Shown here in pieces: positions 35,945 through 44,800 of a DNA stretch of 45,351 bases. The stretch spans positions 1 through 45,351 of the forward strand of contig CATXXC010000019.1 in assembly GCA_958403385.1 (NCBI GenBank). Reading direction: 5' to 3'. How positions within the stretch are numbered: position 1 is the stretch's first letter; each line of letters opens with the position of its first letter. The DNA comes from an uncultured Collinsella sp. (lineage in GTDB: Bacteria; Actinomycetota; Coriobacteriia; Coriobacteriales; Coriobacteriaceae). Under the pieces are notes generated by a model that saw only the letters and a list, made by a program, of their open reading frames with translations, was not told where the DNA came from and did not search any database. The translations under genes were made by a program, and so were the position numbers.

Positions 35945-37856
35945 GGCAACGACCGCCGAGCGCGCGCTCAACCGCAAGGGCGGCACCATGTCGCGCCTCA
36001 TCAAGACGCTCTTTGGCTTCTACCCCGTGCTTTTGCCCCTCGTCGTCGTCGGCGTGGTGCTCTGCGCCATCATCAACTCCATCGGCGCGACCTTCCTTCA
36101 GAGCGCCCTGCAAATTATTGGCGAATCGTGGCAGTCGGGCGATTGGGAAGCCGCACAGCCCAAGATCGCACAGCTCGTGACTACCCTCGCCTGCATCTAC
36201 GGCGTCGGCATCCTGTCTTCGCTCTTCTGGAACCGCGCCATGGCCATCGTCACGCAGGGCTCGCTCGAGAAGCTGCGCGAGAAGATGTTCAACCGCATGC
36301 AGGACCTGCCGATTCGCTACTTCGACACGCACCAGCGCGGCGACATCATGAGCCACTACACCAACGACATCGACACGCTGCGCCAGATGATCAGCCAGTC
36401 GCTGCCCAACCTGCTCATGACGACCATCGTCATCGTCACGGTATTCTTTATCATGCTGTACTACAGCGTGTGGATGTGCCTGGTCATTGTGGCCGGCGTC
36501 GTCTTTATGACCTTTATGACCAAGCTGCTCGGCTCCAACTCTGCGCGTTTCTTTATTGCGCAGCAGTCCGAGCTCGGCGTGGTCGAGGGCCATATCGAGG
36601 AAGTCATGAACGGCCAGAAGGTCGTCAAGGCATTCTGCCACGAGTCTGCCGCCGAGGCCGATTTTGACGAGCGCAACGAAAAGCTCTTCGAGGTCTCGCA
36701 GAAGGCCAACATGTACGCCAACATCCTCATGCCTATCCTTATGAACCTGGGCAACCTGCTCTACGTGTTGGTGGCCCTTGCCGGCGGCATTTTCCTGGCG
36801 CTGGGCGTGCCCAACCTGAGCATCTCGGGCATGACGCTGTCCATCGCCGTCGTGGTGCCGTTCCTCAACATGACCAAGCAGTTCTGCGGACAGATCGGTC
36901 AGATCTCGCAGCAGATCAACGCCGTGGTCATGGGCCTCGCCGGCGCCGACCGCATCTTTGAGCTCATCGACGAGAAGCCCGAGACCGACGAAGGCTACGT
37001 GACGCTCGTCAACGCGCAGGTGAACCCCGAGACTTGGGAGTTCGAGGAGGCCGACCACCACACCGGCATGTGGGCATGGAAACACCCGCACCGCGCAACC
37101 GGCGAGATCGAGTACGTACCGCTGCGCGGCGACCTGGTCATGGACAACGTCGACTTTGGCTACACGCCCGACCACGAGGTGCTGCACGGCGTGTCCGTGT
37201 TTGCCAAGCCGGGCCAGAAGGTCGCGTTTGTCGGCGCCACCGGTGCGGGCAAGACGACCATCACCAACCTCATCAACCGCTTCTACGACATCGCCGACGG
37301 CAAGATCCGCTACGACGGCATCAACGTCAACAAGATCCGCAAGGCCGATCTGCGCCGCTCGCTGGGCGTCGTACTGCAGGACGTGAACCTGTTCACCGGC
37401 ACCGTGATGGACAACATCCGCTACGGCAACCTGGACGCCACCGACGAGGAGTGCATCGCGGCAGCCAAGCTCGCGGGCGCCGACGACTTTATCACCCGCC
37501 TGCCCGACGGCTACGACACGATGCTCACCGGCAACGGCGCGCAGCTGTCGCAGGGCCAGCGCCAGCTGATTTCGATCGCACGCGCCGCCGTCGCCGATCC
37601 GCCGGCGATGATTCTGGACGAGGCCACGAGCTCCATCGACACCCGCACCGAGGCCATCGTGCAAGCGGGCATGGATAAGCTCATGGAAGGCCGCACGACG
37701 TTTGTCATCGCGCACCGCCTGTCCACCGTGCGCAACTCCGACGCGATCATCTGTCTGGACCATGGCCGCATTATCGAGCGCGGTAACCACGACGAGCTGA
37801 TCGCCAAGCGCGGGTATTACTACCAGCTCTACACCGGAGCGTTTGAGCTGGAGTAG
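35937..37856 (+). CDS. Heterodimeric ABC exporter, subunit 2 (catalytic nucleotide site)
   Basis: 639 aa from ATG 35937 (MSKATTAERALNRKGG) with GGAGG upstream. Exporter domain then ATPase domain with canonical Walker A GATGAGKTT and Walker B MILDEATSSID including the catalytic Glu. The signature is LSQGQ, consistent with pairing against the degenerate site of subunit 1. Between helix 6 and the ATPase domain there is an extra 40-residue linker (about residues 350-395, with HHTGMWAWKHPHR) of unknown role. Completes the marR-ABC operon. Confidence 0.93.
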   Translation: MSKATTAERALNRKGGTMSRLIKTLFGFYPVLLPLVVVGVVLCAIINSIGATFLQSALQIIGESWQSGDWEAAQPKIAQLVTTLACIYGVGILSSLFWNRAMAIVTQGSLEKLREKMFNRMQDLPIRYFDTHQRGDIMSHYTNDIDTLRQMISQSLPNLLMTTIVIVTVFFIMLYYSVWMCLVIVAGVVFMTFMTKLLGSNSARFFIAQQSELGVVEGHIEEVMNGQKVVKAFCHESAAEADFDERNEKLFEVSQKANMYANILMPILMNLGNLLYVLVALAGGIFLALGVPNLSISGMTLSIAVVVPFLNMTKQFCGQIGQISQQINAVVMGLAGADRIFELIDEKPETDEGYVTLVNAQVNPETWEFEEADHHTGMWAWKHPHRATGEIEYVPLRGDLVMDNVDFGYTPDHEVLHGVSVFAKPGQKVAFVGATGAGKTTITNLINRFYDIADGKIRYDGINVNKIRKADLRRSLGVVLQDVNLFTGTVMDNIRYGNLDATDEECIAAAKLAGADDFITRLPDGYDTMLTGNGAQLSQGQRQLISIARAAVADPPAMILDEATSSIDTRTEAIVQAGMDKLMEGRTTFVIAHRLSTVRNSDAIICLDHGRIIERGNHDELIAKRGYYYQLYTGAFELE

Positions 37857-37875
37857 TTCGGCCCGCCGAGACGGC

Positions 37876-37940
37876 CGATTTGCCGCTCATTCGTCGGGCA
37901 TGACCCTAAGGTCAATGCCCTCCTCTTTCGGGGCAAATCG
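37876..37940 (-). repeat. Possible fifth, shortened relative of the structured repeat (inverted)
   Basis: CGATTTGCC (37876-37884) pairs with 37932-37940 and encloses a P2-like hairpin (37896-37920). Read on the minus strand that hairpin has the same design as P2: GGGCAT, bulged T, GACC, 4-nt loop, GGTC, ATGCCC. The P3 helix and the conserved 5' motif are not found. It lies just past the exporter operon stop codon. Confidence 0.4.
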
Positions 37941-37980
37941 ACTCATCTCAGCGACCCAAACACAATGCGCCGCAACGAAT

Positions 37981-38017
37981 AAAGCCTCCGCAGCCACACG
38001 GGCTGCGGAGGCTTTTC
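37981..38017. terminator. Bidirectional terminator between the exporter operon and the GGDEF gene
   Basis: AAAGCCTCCGCAGCC (37981-37995) pairs perfectly with 38001-38015. TTTTCT follows on the plus strand and TTTATTC on the minus strand, so it can serve both convergent genes. Confidence 0.9.
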
Positions 38018-38036
38018 TATGCCCTCTGTTACAGGC

Positions 38037-39128
38037 TTACCGCTCCTCGCGTTGCGGCCCAGCTGCCTCGGCTGTCTTTACGCGGTTCTTGTCGATGTAC
38101 ATGTTTTTGTCGGCTTGGGAAAAGAGCTCGCGCATCGTGGGCGGTTCATCATAATCACTAGAAAGCGCATAGCCCACCGCGTAGCTGATAGGCATGTCGG
38201 GGTGAGCCTCGGAATACTCGCTCACGTTCGCACGAATCCGAGCGAGACAGGATTCCACGGCAGCTCGATCGGCATCCCACAGCACCGCGATAAACTCATC
38301 GCCGCCGTCGCGGCCCACAAAGCAGGTCTCGGACGCCACGCACCCCAGCTGCTGGGCAAAAGAACGGATGTACTCGTCACCCTTCTCGTGGCCAAAGCTG
38401 TTATTGACCGTATGCAGATTGTTAAGATCGAAAACACACAGCGCAACAGGCGCTTCGGCGGAAACGGGATGCCCCTGCCCCAAGATTTCCTCGCACTTGT
38501 TCTTGTTGGGCAGTCCCGTGGCTTCATCGAGATAGACTTTGTTCTGCAGCTCGCGATTGAGCGCGGCAGTGCGCACCGCGCGAGCAAGTTCGACCGCAAA
38601 GGTCGCCACCAGGCCCACGATGTCGATAATCACCAAACCCTCAAGGCGATTGAGCGCCGTGGCCTTCTCCTGGGAGTAGTCCTCCGCAAGCCTCGTGGCA
38701 TCGTCACAAATGCCAAAGAACTCCTCGCTCATGGCGATGATGTCGGTGTTCTCGTAGCCGACTTCGCGCACACGGGCAATCTCGGTGCGAAGCTTGTCAA
38801 AATAGCTCGCGAGCTCGGTCATCTTTGCCTGATACTCATCGTCATCGAGACGGACGAGATTGAGGTCGTCGCTTCCGTAGCGCAAACCACTAATGTATGA
38901 ATCAACGGCCTTGAGCAGGTCGTCTTGTGGCTGGCCTGCATCCTCGAGCTTAACGATTCGCTGCGTGGTGCCGCGCACCAGACCGGCGTAGTTGACCACG
39001 CGCGCCGTGCCCTGGATGTCGGAGACGAGCAACATGACATTGATGAAGAAAAAGATAAGAACTGCCGTGAGCGCCATCATCAGAAGGCGCACCGCCTGGC
39101 TGGCCTTCTTGGCGACAGAAGCATTCAC
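38037..39128 (-). CDS. GGDEF-domain protein, probable diguanylate cyclase
   Basis: 363 aa. Two membrane helices (LLMMALTAVLIFFFINVMLLV and GLVIIDIVGLVATFAVELA) flank a roughly 120-aa extracytoplasmic helical sensor region; the GGDEF domain follows from LDEATGLPNKNKCEEIL. The active-site motif is intact (GRDGGDEF), so it should make cyclic di-GMP from GTP. The inhibitory RxxD site expected five residues before GGDEF is absent (SETC there). Start is GTG 39128 with GGAGGAG. It has its own promoter and lies directly downstream of the pilus operon. Confidence 0.9.
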   Translation of the reverse strand: MNASVAKKASQAVRLLMMALTAVLIFFFINVMLLVSDIQGTARVVNYAGLVRGTTQRIVKLEDAGQPQDDLLKAVDSYISGLRYGSDDLNLVRLDDDEYQAKMTELASYFDKLRTEIARVREVGYENTDIIAMSEEFFGICDDATRLAEDYSQEKATALNRLEGLVIIDIVGLVATFAVELARAVRTAALNRELQNKVYLDEATGLPNKNKCEEILGQGHPVSAEAPVALCVFDLNNLHTVNNSFGHEKGDEYIRSFAQQLGCVASETCFVGRDGGDEFIAVLWDADRAAVESCLARIRANVSEYSEAHPDMPISYAVGYALSSDYDEPPTMRELFSQADKNMYIDKNRVKTAEAAGPQREER

Positions 39129-39194
39129 AAGCTCACTCCTCCAAACGGTAAAAGCTCAGATAGCGCGCAGTGTGCCGAAATTCACGCGCGGACA

Positions 39195-39223
39195 ACTCTA
39201 CCATGATGGACCGAGAGCCTCAA
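39195..39223 (-). promoter_or_regulatory. Promoter of the GGDEF gene
   Basis: Minus strand TTGAGG (39218-39223), 17-nt spacer, TAGAGT (39195-39200), about 67 nt upstream of the GTG start and past the sortase stop codon. Confidence 0.5.
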
Positions 39224-39270
39224 ACTTGATGCAGCCTATGGGGCGCAGCTTAATCGGAATATTCAATGAG

Positions 39271-40005
39271 CTACAAGACCTCTGCTATAAGTGCTCGGCG
39301 CCCGTTTGTTTTATCACTGCAGGTAGAAAGAGCGATGATGCGCGAATCAGGGCCAACGTCATCCATGTCCGCATGCACCGCCGTCTGCGAGATATGCGTG
39401 AGCAGCGTCTGCATCGAGGCCTGGTCCAGGTTTCCCGGCCCAAAGATAATGTCATCACTCGCAGCAAACGAACACACGGCAACGATGCGCAGCCGGAACG
39501 CCCCATCCTTTGTGTAGAGCGTGCCCGTGCGGTGCAGGCCAAAGAAGCCCCTGTCTAGAAACCGATCGACATCGCCAAACATCGCACCGTTATCCATGTG
39601 GTGCGCATAGAGCAGATTGTAGGGATCGGTCATCGCGCGGCTGTTGCGCGTATCCAAAAACACCGCTCCCGAAACCGCGGACTCCCCCAACACGTTTTTG
39701 TTGAGGTATTCCTGGTTATCTTTTCCCTGAACGAAGGGATAATCGATGTTGGTGCCATCGATGGTGACCCATCCGACAACGTCGGGATTTTTGGCCATCA
39801 GATCCTGCAGGCGTGCGCAATCGTTGGTCCCGGTGGGTTTGTAGTGCAGCAGCTCATCGCTGATGAACCCGCCGTTCATAACGTTGTTTGTATCCCACAG
39901 CGAATAGCCCCCGTACAGCAGCATGAGCAGCACGAGAAAGCCGGCAAACCACGTAAGCACGCGGTCGCCGGCTCTCGCCAGCCGAGCTATGCGTTTAAGC
40001 TCCAT
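39271..40005 (-). CDS. Class B sortase, pilus-type
   Basis: 244 aa membrane-anchored transpeptidase. One N-terminal helix (VLTWFAGFLVLLMLLYGGYSLW), then the sortase beta-barrel: GWVTIDGTNIDYPFVQGKDNQEYL, GAVFLDTRNS, catalytic His135 in YAHHM, Cys229 in ALSTCSD and Arg236/237 in NGRRAL. The residues and the long insertion before the Cys fit class B. Last gene of the pilus operon, 20 nt after the pilin gene, so it probably polymerises the pilin or anchors the pilus. In the streptococcal FCT-3/4 loci the equivalent enzyme is SrtC2, also class B. Confidence 0.92.
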   Translation of the reverse strand: MELKRIARLARAGDRVLTWFAGFLVLLMLLYGGYSLWDTNNVMNGGFISDELLHYKPTGTNDCARLQDLMAKNPDVVGWVTIDGTNIDYPFVQGKDNQEYLNKNVLGESAVSGAVFLDTRNSRAMTDPYNLLYAHHMDNGAMFGDVDRFLDRGFFGLHRTGTLYTKDGAFRLRIVAVCSFAASDDIIFGPGNLDQASMQTLLTHISQTAVHADMDDVGPDSRIIALSTCSDKTNGRRALIAEVL

Positions 40006-40025
40006 CGGCTGTAATCCTCGCTGTT

Positions 40026-41129
40026 TTAACGACGATTACGACGAGGACGGAAGAAGACCACGCCCATCACGGCAGCAAACGCGACGATTGCCGCATAGGG
40101 AACGACCGTCCGAATAACATCGGTCGGAACGGTAACATCCTTGGTGTTGGTAAAGATCACCGTGGTGTCGTAAGCACCGATAGCTTCCTCGACAATAGAG
40201 CTACCTTCTGTCGAATTGGTGCCATCACCAATCTTGTACGACGTCTTATAACCGTCGCCATGATAATCCGCCTCAGTTACGGCGAATTTATCCTCCGATG
40301 AGAGACCGTAAACGATGACGGATTCCCCATGCTTAAGGCTTACGGTAACCGCAGTTCCCGACTTAGCTGGAGTTTGGCTCATGGTGGTGGCACCGTTTTT
40401 CACAGTGGCGTACTCATAGCTCTCCCCGTCAGCGCCTTTAATCGCGAAGGTAAAATTAAAGTCCTTATTCTTGTCACCTTGGTTGCCCTTGACGACCTTT
40501 GTGATGGTCAGCTTATGGGTGACATATTTGTTCAAAAAACCTGCGGTCTTCTCGCCCGAGCCTGCTTCTGTTCTAAGAATACAGCCCTTAACAACATAGC
40601 CCGAACCGCCATTCTCTTCGTTTTCTACGTAAACATCCAGGAAGAGCTCCTTGTATGTAACGTTGAGACCGTCCAGCCCTGACGGCGTCTGCGTAATTTT
40701 ATATCGATAGATACCCGGAGCCTTGAACAGAGAGGTTTTAATTTCGGCACTCAGTTTGGCGGTTATTGTCTTAGTTTTCTCACCGGTATTCTCTGTGCTT
40801 GTAAGGCCTTTGTTGGAAAAATTAACGGAAGTCGGCGAAAGCGTGACGGCGTCTGTCACTCCAGCATAAACGGGCATACCGCTCGTGCTCGTAAGCTCAC
40901 TCTCCTCATCCGCCGGCGCAATCGAATAGTTAAACGTCGCATTAGGCACCACGGCATTCTCATTCATGGTAAGCGTCGAGGTGATCGTAACCTTGTTGTC
41001 TTTTACCGGCAGATGCGGTTGAGCGGCACTGTCCTCCGCCCACGCGGGCGCGACAACTCCCACCAAAGCCAGCAGCATCGTGGCAGCCACAACTGCAAAT
41101 GCTGTCAGTCGTCTCTTTCCAGTTTTCAT
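40026..41129 (-). CDS. FctA/Spy0128-like major pilin
   Basis: 367 aa. ATG 41129 (MKTGKRRLTAFAVVAATMLL) follows GAGAGGAAGG; signal peptide cleaved after APAWA. The first mature domain (about residues 45-215) matches the streptococcal pilin isopeptide-linkage family (PGIYRYKITQ, YKELFLDVYVENEENGG, GFLNKY). The second domain has LTITKVVKGNQGDKNKDFNF, AVTEADYHGDGY and VIFTNTKD, with Lys, Glu and Asn suitably placed for an internal isopeptide bond. The C-terminus is VPTDV (334-338), a hydrophobic helix and a basic tail: a sortase signal without LPXTG. Probably the pilus shaft subunit. Confidence 0.88.
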   Translation of the reverse strand: MKTGKRRLTAFAVVAATMLLALVGVVAPAWAEDSAAQPHLPVKDNKVTITSTLTMNENAVVPNATFNYSIAPADEESELTSTSGMPVYAGVTDAVTLSPTSVNFSNKGLTSTENTGEKTKTITAKLSAEIKTSLFKAPGIYRYKITQTPSGLDGLNVTYKELFLDVYVENEENGGSGYVVKGCILRTEAGSGEKTAGFLNKYVTHKLTITKVVKGNQGDKNKDFNFTFAIKGADGESYEYATVKNGATTMSQTPAKSGTAVTVSLKHGESVIVYGLSSEDKFAVTEADYHGDGYKTSYKIGDGTNSTEGSSIVEEAIGAYDTTVIFTNTKDVTVPTDVIRTVVPYAAIVAFAAVMGVVFFRPRRNRR

Positions 41130-41147
41130 GTTGTATCCTTCCTCTCG

Positions 41148-41159
41148 GGCATATGCCCT
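41148..41159. promoter_or_regulatory. Perfect 12-bp palindrome before the pilin gene
   Basis: GGGCATATGCCC lies in the 51-nt gap between the SipA-like and pilin genes, about 20 nt upstream of the pilin start. It could form a small mRNA hairpin affecting processing or translation of the major pilin; role unproven. Confidence 0.4.
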
Positions 41160-41180
41160 TAATAAAACCAATCTCCGTGC

Positions 41181-41813
41181 CTACAGGTTCGACCTGCGCA
41201 GCACGCTGATCACGTTGCCCTTGATCTGCGAGCGGGCAATCGGCCCGTACAGGCGGCTGTCGTGGCCGCCCTCACGCAAATCTGCCAGTACAAAGAACTC
41301 ATCCGTTCCCAGGCGCACGGGATAGTCCACAGCAGACTCATAGCGCGGCGTCGGCGTGGTGATGTCGCTTTCCACAACAACAGCCCCGTTAACCATGAGC
41401 TCGCCTTCCTCGGTAATCGTGACCTCATCACCGGGACGGGCAACCACGCGGCCTAGGCGCTCTGCGCCATCCGCGGTGTATACCACCACGTCACCCTCGT
41501 TGAAGCTCTGGCTGAACCTCCAGTAGAGCATGACGTCACCCGAACAGATACGCGGGGCCATCTCGCCAGTCGTGACTGCACCCACGCCCAAGACCACGCC
41601 AAAGAGCAGCCAGAGCGTCACGACAAAAAATGCCAAGCGCGCCAGAAAACCCACGATATCGCGCCGGTCGTCCGCTTCTCCCAGATCTGGCGCCGCATGG
41701 GCGCCCAACCTCACGTTCGACGCGGCCGAATACCGCGAGCCCCGGGGTCTTCCCTGCGGGGCCGCTCGTGCGGCTGGCCCATCACCAGCATTGCTGGCGC
41801 CATGTCTTCTCAT
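41181..41813 (-). CDS. SipA-like signal peptidase homologue lacking the catalytic dyad
   Basis: 210 aa, S26 signal-peptidase fold with one membrane helix (RLAFFVVTLWLLFGVVLGVG). The catalytic-serine motif (normally SMxPT) reads TGEMAPRI, with Glu84 for Ser; the catalytic-lysine motif (normally KRVxGxPGD) reads GRVVARPGD, with Gly121 for Lys. The rest of the barrel (FFVLADLREGGHDSRLYGPI) is well conserved. Streptococcal SipA, needed for pilus assembly, likewise has an acidic residue and Gly at these positions, so this is probably a pilus-assembly factor and not a peptidase. Its ATG overlaps the adhesin stop (ATGA). About 50 basic, disordered residues precede the membrane helix. Confidence 0.87.
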   Translation of the reverse strand: MRRHGASNAGDGPAARAAPQGRPRGSRYSAASNVRLGAHAAPDLGEADDRRDIVGFLARLAFFVVTLWLLFGVVLGVGAVTTGEMAPRICSGDVMLYWRFSQSFNEGDVVVYTADGAERLGRVVARPGDEVTITEEGELMVNGAVVVESDITTPTPRYESAVDYPVRLGTDEFFVLADLREGGHDSRLYGPIARSQIKGNVISVLRRSNL

Positions 41814-44800
41814 AGGCGCCCGCCCCTCTTGGAGCCGCGGCGTAAACGCAGCGCAACCATGCCCGTAGCCAACAGCACGCCGGCGGCCAAAATCGCCAGG
41901 GCATAGATGGGGTTGCGCGTAATACCCGTAGGCACCGCGACCTGTCGGGAATTGGTGGCCTTAGCTTCAACGGCAACGGTCACACGCGGACCGTTGAGCG
42001 TGCCGCTCGCACCCGTAAGCTCGGCGTGGTACCCCAACGACGAATAATCGTCTTCGCTCACGGTATAGACCGCGTTGTAATCCAGCGCCTTAATCGAAAC
42101 GGTCAGGCCGTCCTTAACGGCAAACGGCACGGTCGCCTTGCCCTGGCCATCGGCCGTAAAGGCCGTCTTGTTTTCCACGGTCTCGGCCCGATCATTCGGT
42201 CGCGCCACGAGCGCATGGCTGCCTTGGGCAGACGCATCCGAATACTCGATGGCGTAGGTCTGACCAGCCTTGAGGCCCGTAAAGGTCGCCGTCATCTTAA
42301 AGTAGGCACGCTTGTCGCCCATATTGCCCGTAACGCTCTTGGAAACCTTGAGTGTGTAGGTGCGCGGGGTGAATCGTGCGTATACGCATCCCGTATGGCG
42401 ATCTTTTACGTTGTACGTATAGGTGGGTGAAGACGACAGCAGCTCCGGGGCGTCCGGATTCGATAGGTCGTACCAACCCTCAAAGTGATAGCCCTCCTTG
42501 GGAGTGGCCACCGCCTCCACAAACGTGCCGTCATCCACAAAGTAGGCAACGCCCGATTTTTTGTACGCGTCCTCGTCCTTGCCCGAGCCATCCCCGGCAT
42601 CGATGGAGCCCTTTGCCCCCTTAAGCTTGGAGCTGACCGTGCCGCCCGTCGTTACGTTGCTCCACGTGCCATCGGCATTTTTAAGCTGGGCAACAAAGGC
42701 CTGACGATACTTCCATTGCGCCACGAACGTCGCGCCCTGGCTCTCGGGAATGTTTTCGACGGTTACCGCATCGCCCACAGCACCGGTATCCGGATTGACC
42801 TTCTTGCCCTTAATGGTAAGAGTGCCGGAATCCGTGGTGCCCTCGGGAGCTGTATGGGTCACCGTGTGTTTGGCATCGAAGCGAACGGCTTTTCCCGAGC
42901 CCGCGTACTCCCAGCCCATAAACTTCCAGTCGTCGTTTTGTCCAACGGCAGCATGGGAGGTATAGCTCGCTCCAGCGCCAGAAAGCTGTACGAAATCGCC
43001 CGTGGACTCATTGTACGGATCGTAGTGATACGCTTTGCCGCCGTTCACATCGTATTGAACGCCTGCCTTGGAAAACACGAGGTGCACTTTGTAGTGCTTT
43101 GTGACCTTGTCGACCTCAAAGCGATAGGTACCATCTTCCAATCTGGTCCAATGTGCGTCGTCGTCTGCGGAATAGAACTCGCCGTTGACAAAAGCACCGA
43201 TAAAGACTGCCCCGTCATCGCGTTTGGCATCGACCATAAAGTAGGAGTTCTTCTCCTGTTTACCTACGTAGTTTTTGGCATAGGTAAAGTCCGCCGTCTT
43301 GGTATTGGCGTTATAAAAATACGTTCCGCTTCCGTTGGGCGTCGTGTATGTCTCGATGCGATAGAACTCCCTAAACGAGATATTGTCGAGGAAGTTGCCG
43401 GTCGAATTGCTCCCGTTGGCCGTGTTGTAGGCCACAAAAGCAAAGACGCTCTGGTTTTGGCCATCCGGAATGGTGTAGGTATAGTCGTAGTCAACCTTTT
43501 TGCTCTGCTCGAGCGCGTTGGAACCGTAGGAAGCCCACGCGTCGTTTTCGGACGCCATGATCCATACGCACCATTTTTCGGTATGCTCCGCATCGGCCGT
43601 CCATGAGAACGCGCTTCCGCTGGACGCATTGGCAAATCCGCCCACTTTGTCAAACTTGGTTGAATACAGGATGATCTTTTTGCTGCAGCCCGATTGGGAA
43701 AAATTGACCACATCCAAGCCGACATAGTTATCGACGCTCATTTGAATCCATTGAACAATTTGCTGGTACTGATCGAGTGCCTTTTGATTGTCCTTGTACG
43801 GCTCGTTTTCTTGTCGCGGACCGATGATAAGGGCCATGGCGTCTCGACCCGAGCGGCCGCGGTGGTCGAGCCCCCACTCGTACTGTTTTCCCGGCTCGGT
43901 CGTCACATATTGGTAGAGCGAACTCGCCTCGTGTGCGTTGAGCTCGGCTGCATAGTCACCATCGGAGGGCGTAAACGTAACAGAATGCCCAACTGGGTCG
44001 ATATAGTAGTCGTTCTTGGCAACGATCTCGATACGATGGTCCGTCTCGGTCGTACGCCAACGGGGCGAGCACAACGTAAACTTGCTGGGCCTCTGGTTCC
44101 CTAGATGTATATCCTCTTCAAAGCTGCCGTTAGCAATGTTCGTATTCTCGTTCTTAAGATTCGAGGTCGAGAACGCATAGTTTGTGAGCGTTGTCATGGT
44201 CTCGGACGAATTTTCCCAATACACCTTGGCAAAGTCGCTATAGATGTCGCGTGTGCCCTGCTTTTCCACGTGAACGTCGTTGACCAGATTACCAAACCAC
44301 TCCCGGTATTGTTCGTTCTCCCCCGTAAGATTTGAATCGTAGCAAGTCAGCGCAAGCATCGTTTTGTCGGACGCTGCGGTATAGTCAGCCTGATAGGCAA
44401 ACTCATCGTCTTCCTCGGGAAGATCTCGATAATAATGCGTGCTGTTGGTGCCAAAGGAGAACCAACCCTGTCCGTTAGAGCTTACGAGCCACACAGAAAG
44501 CGCGATGCGACCGTCGCTCTGTTCAAACGAAAAGTGGGATCCATCAGCACTGTTACCAGCAAATCCGCCGTTTGCAGCAAAGGGATCGCTGTAAACGGTG
44601 TACTGCTCAACGGTATTTCCCTGGGGCATCTTGACCTGCGCCTTAAGCCAAGCCCGCAGCTGCATAAGCTGGTCTTGGCCTGCGCTGTTAATCGACAGAT
44701 TCTCCTGTTGAGGACCCATCGTGAGCATCAGCACGTCGTGGTCGGTTGCGGCGCGATGGTTTAGGCCCCACTCGTACGTGGCGCCGCTCTGGGTGGAAAA

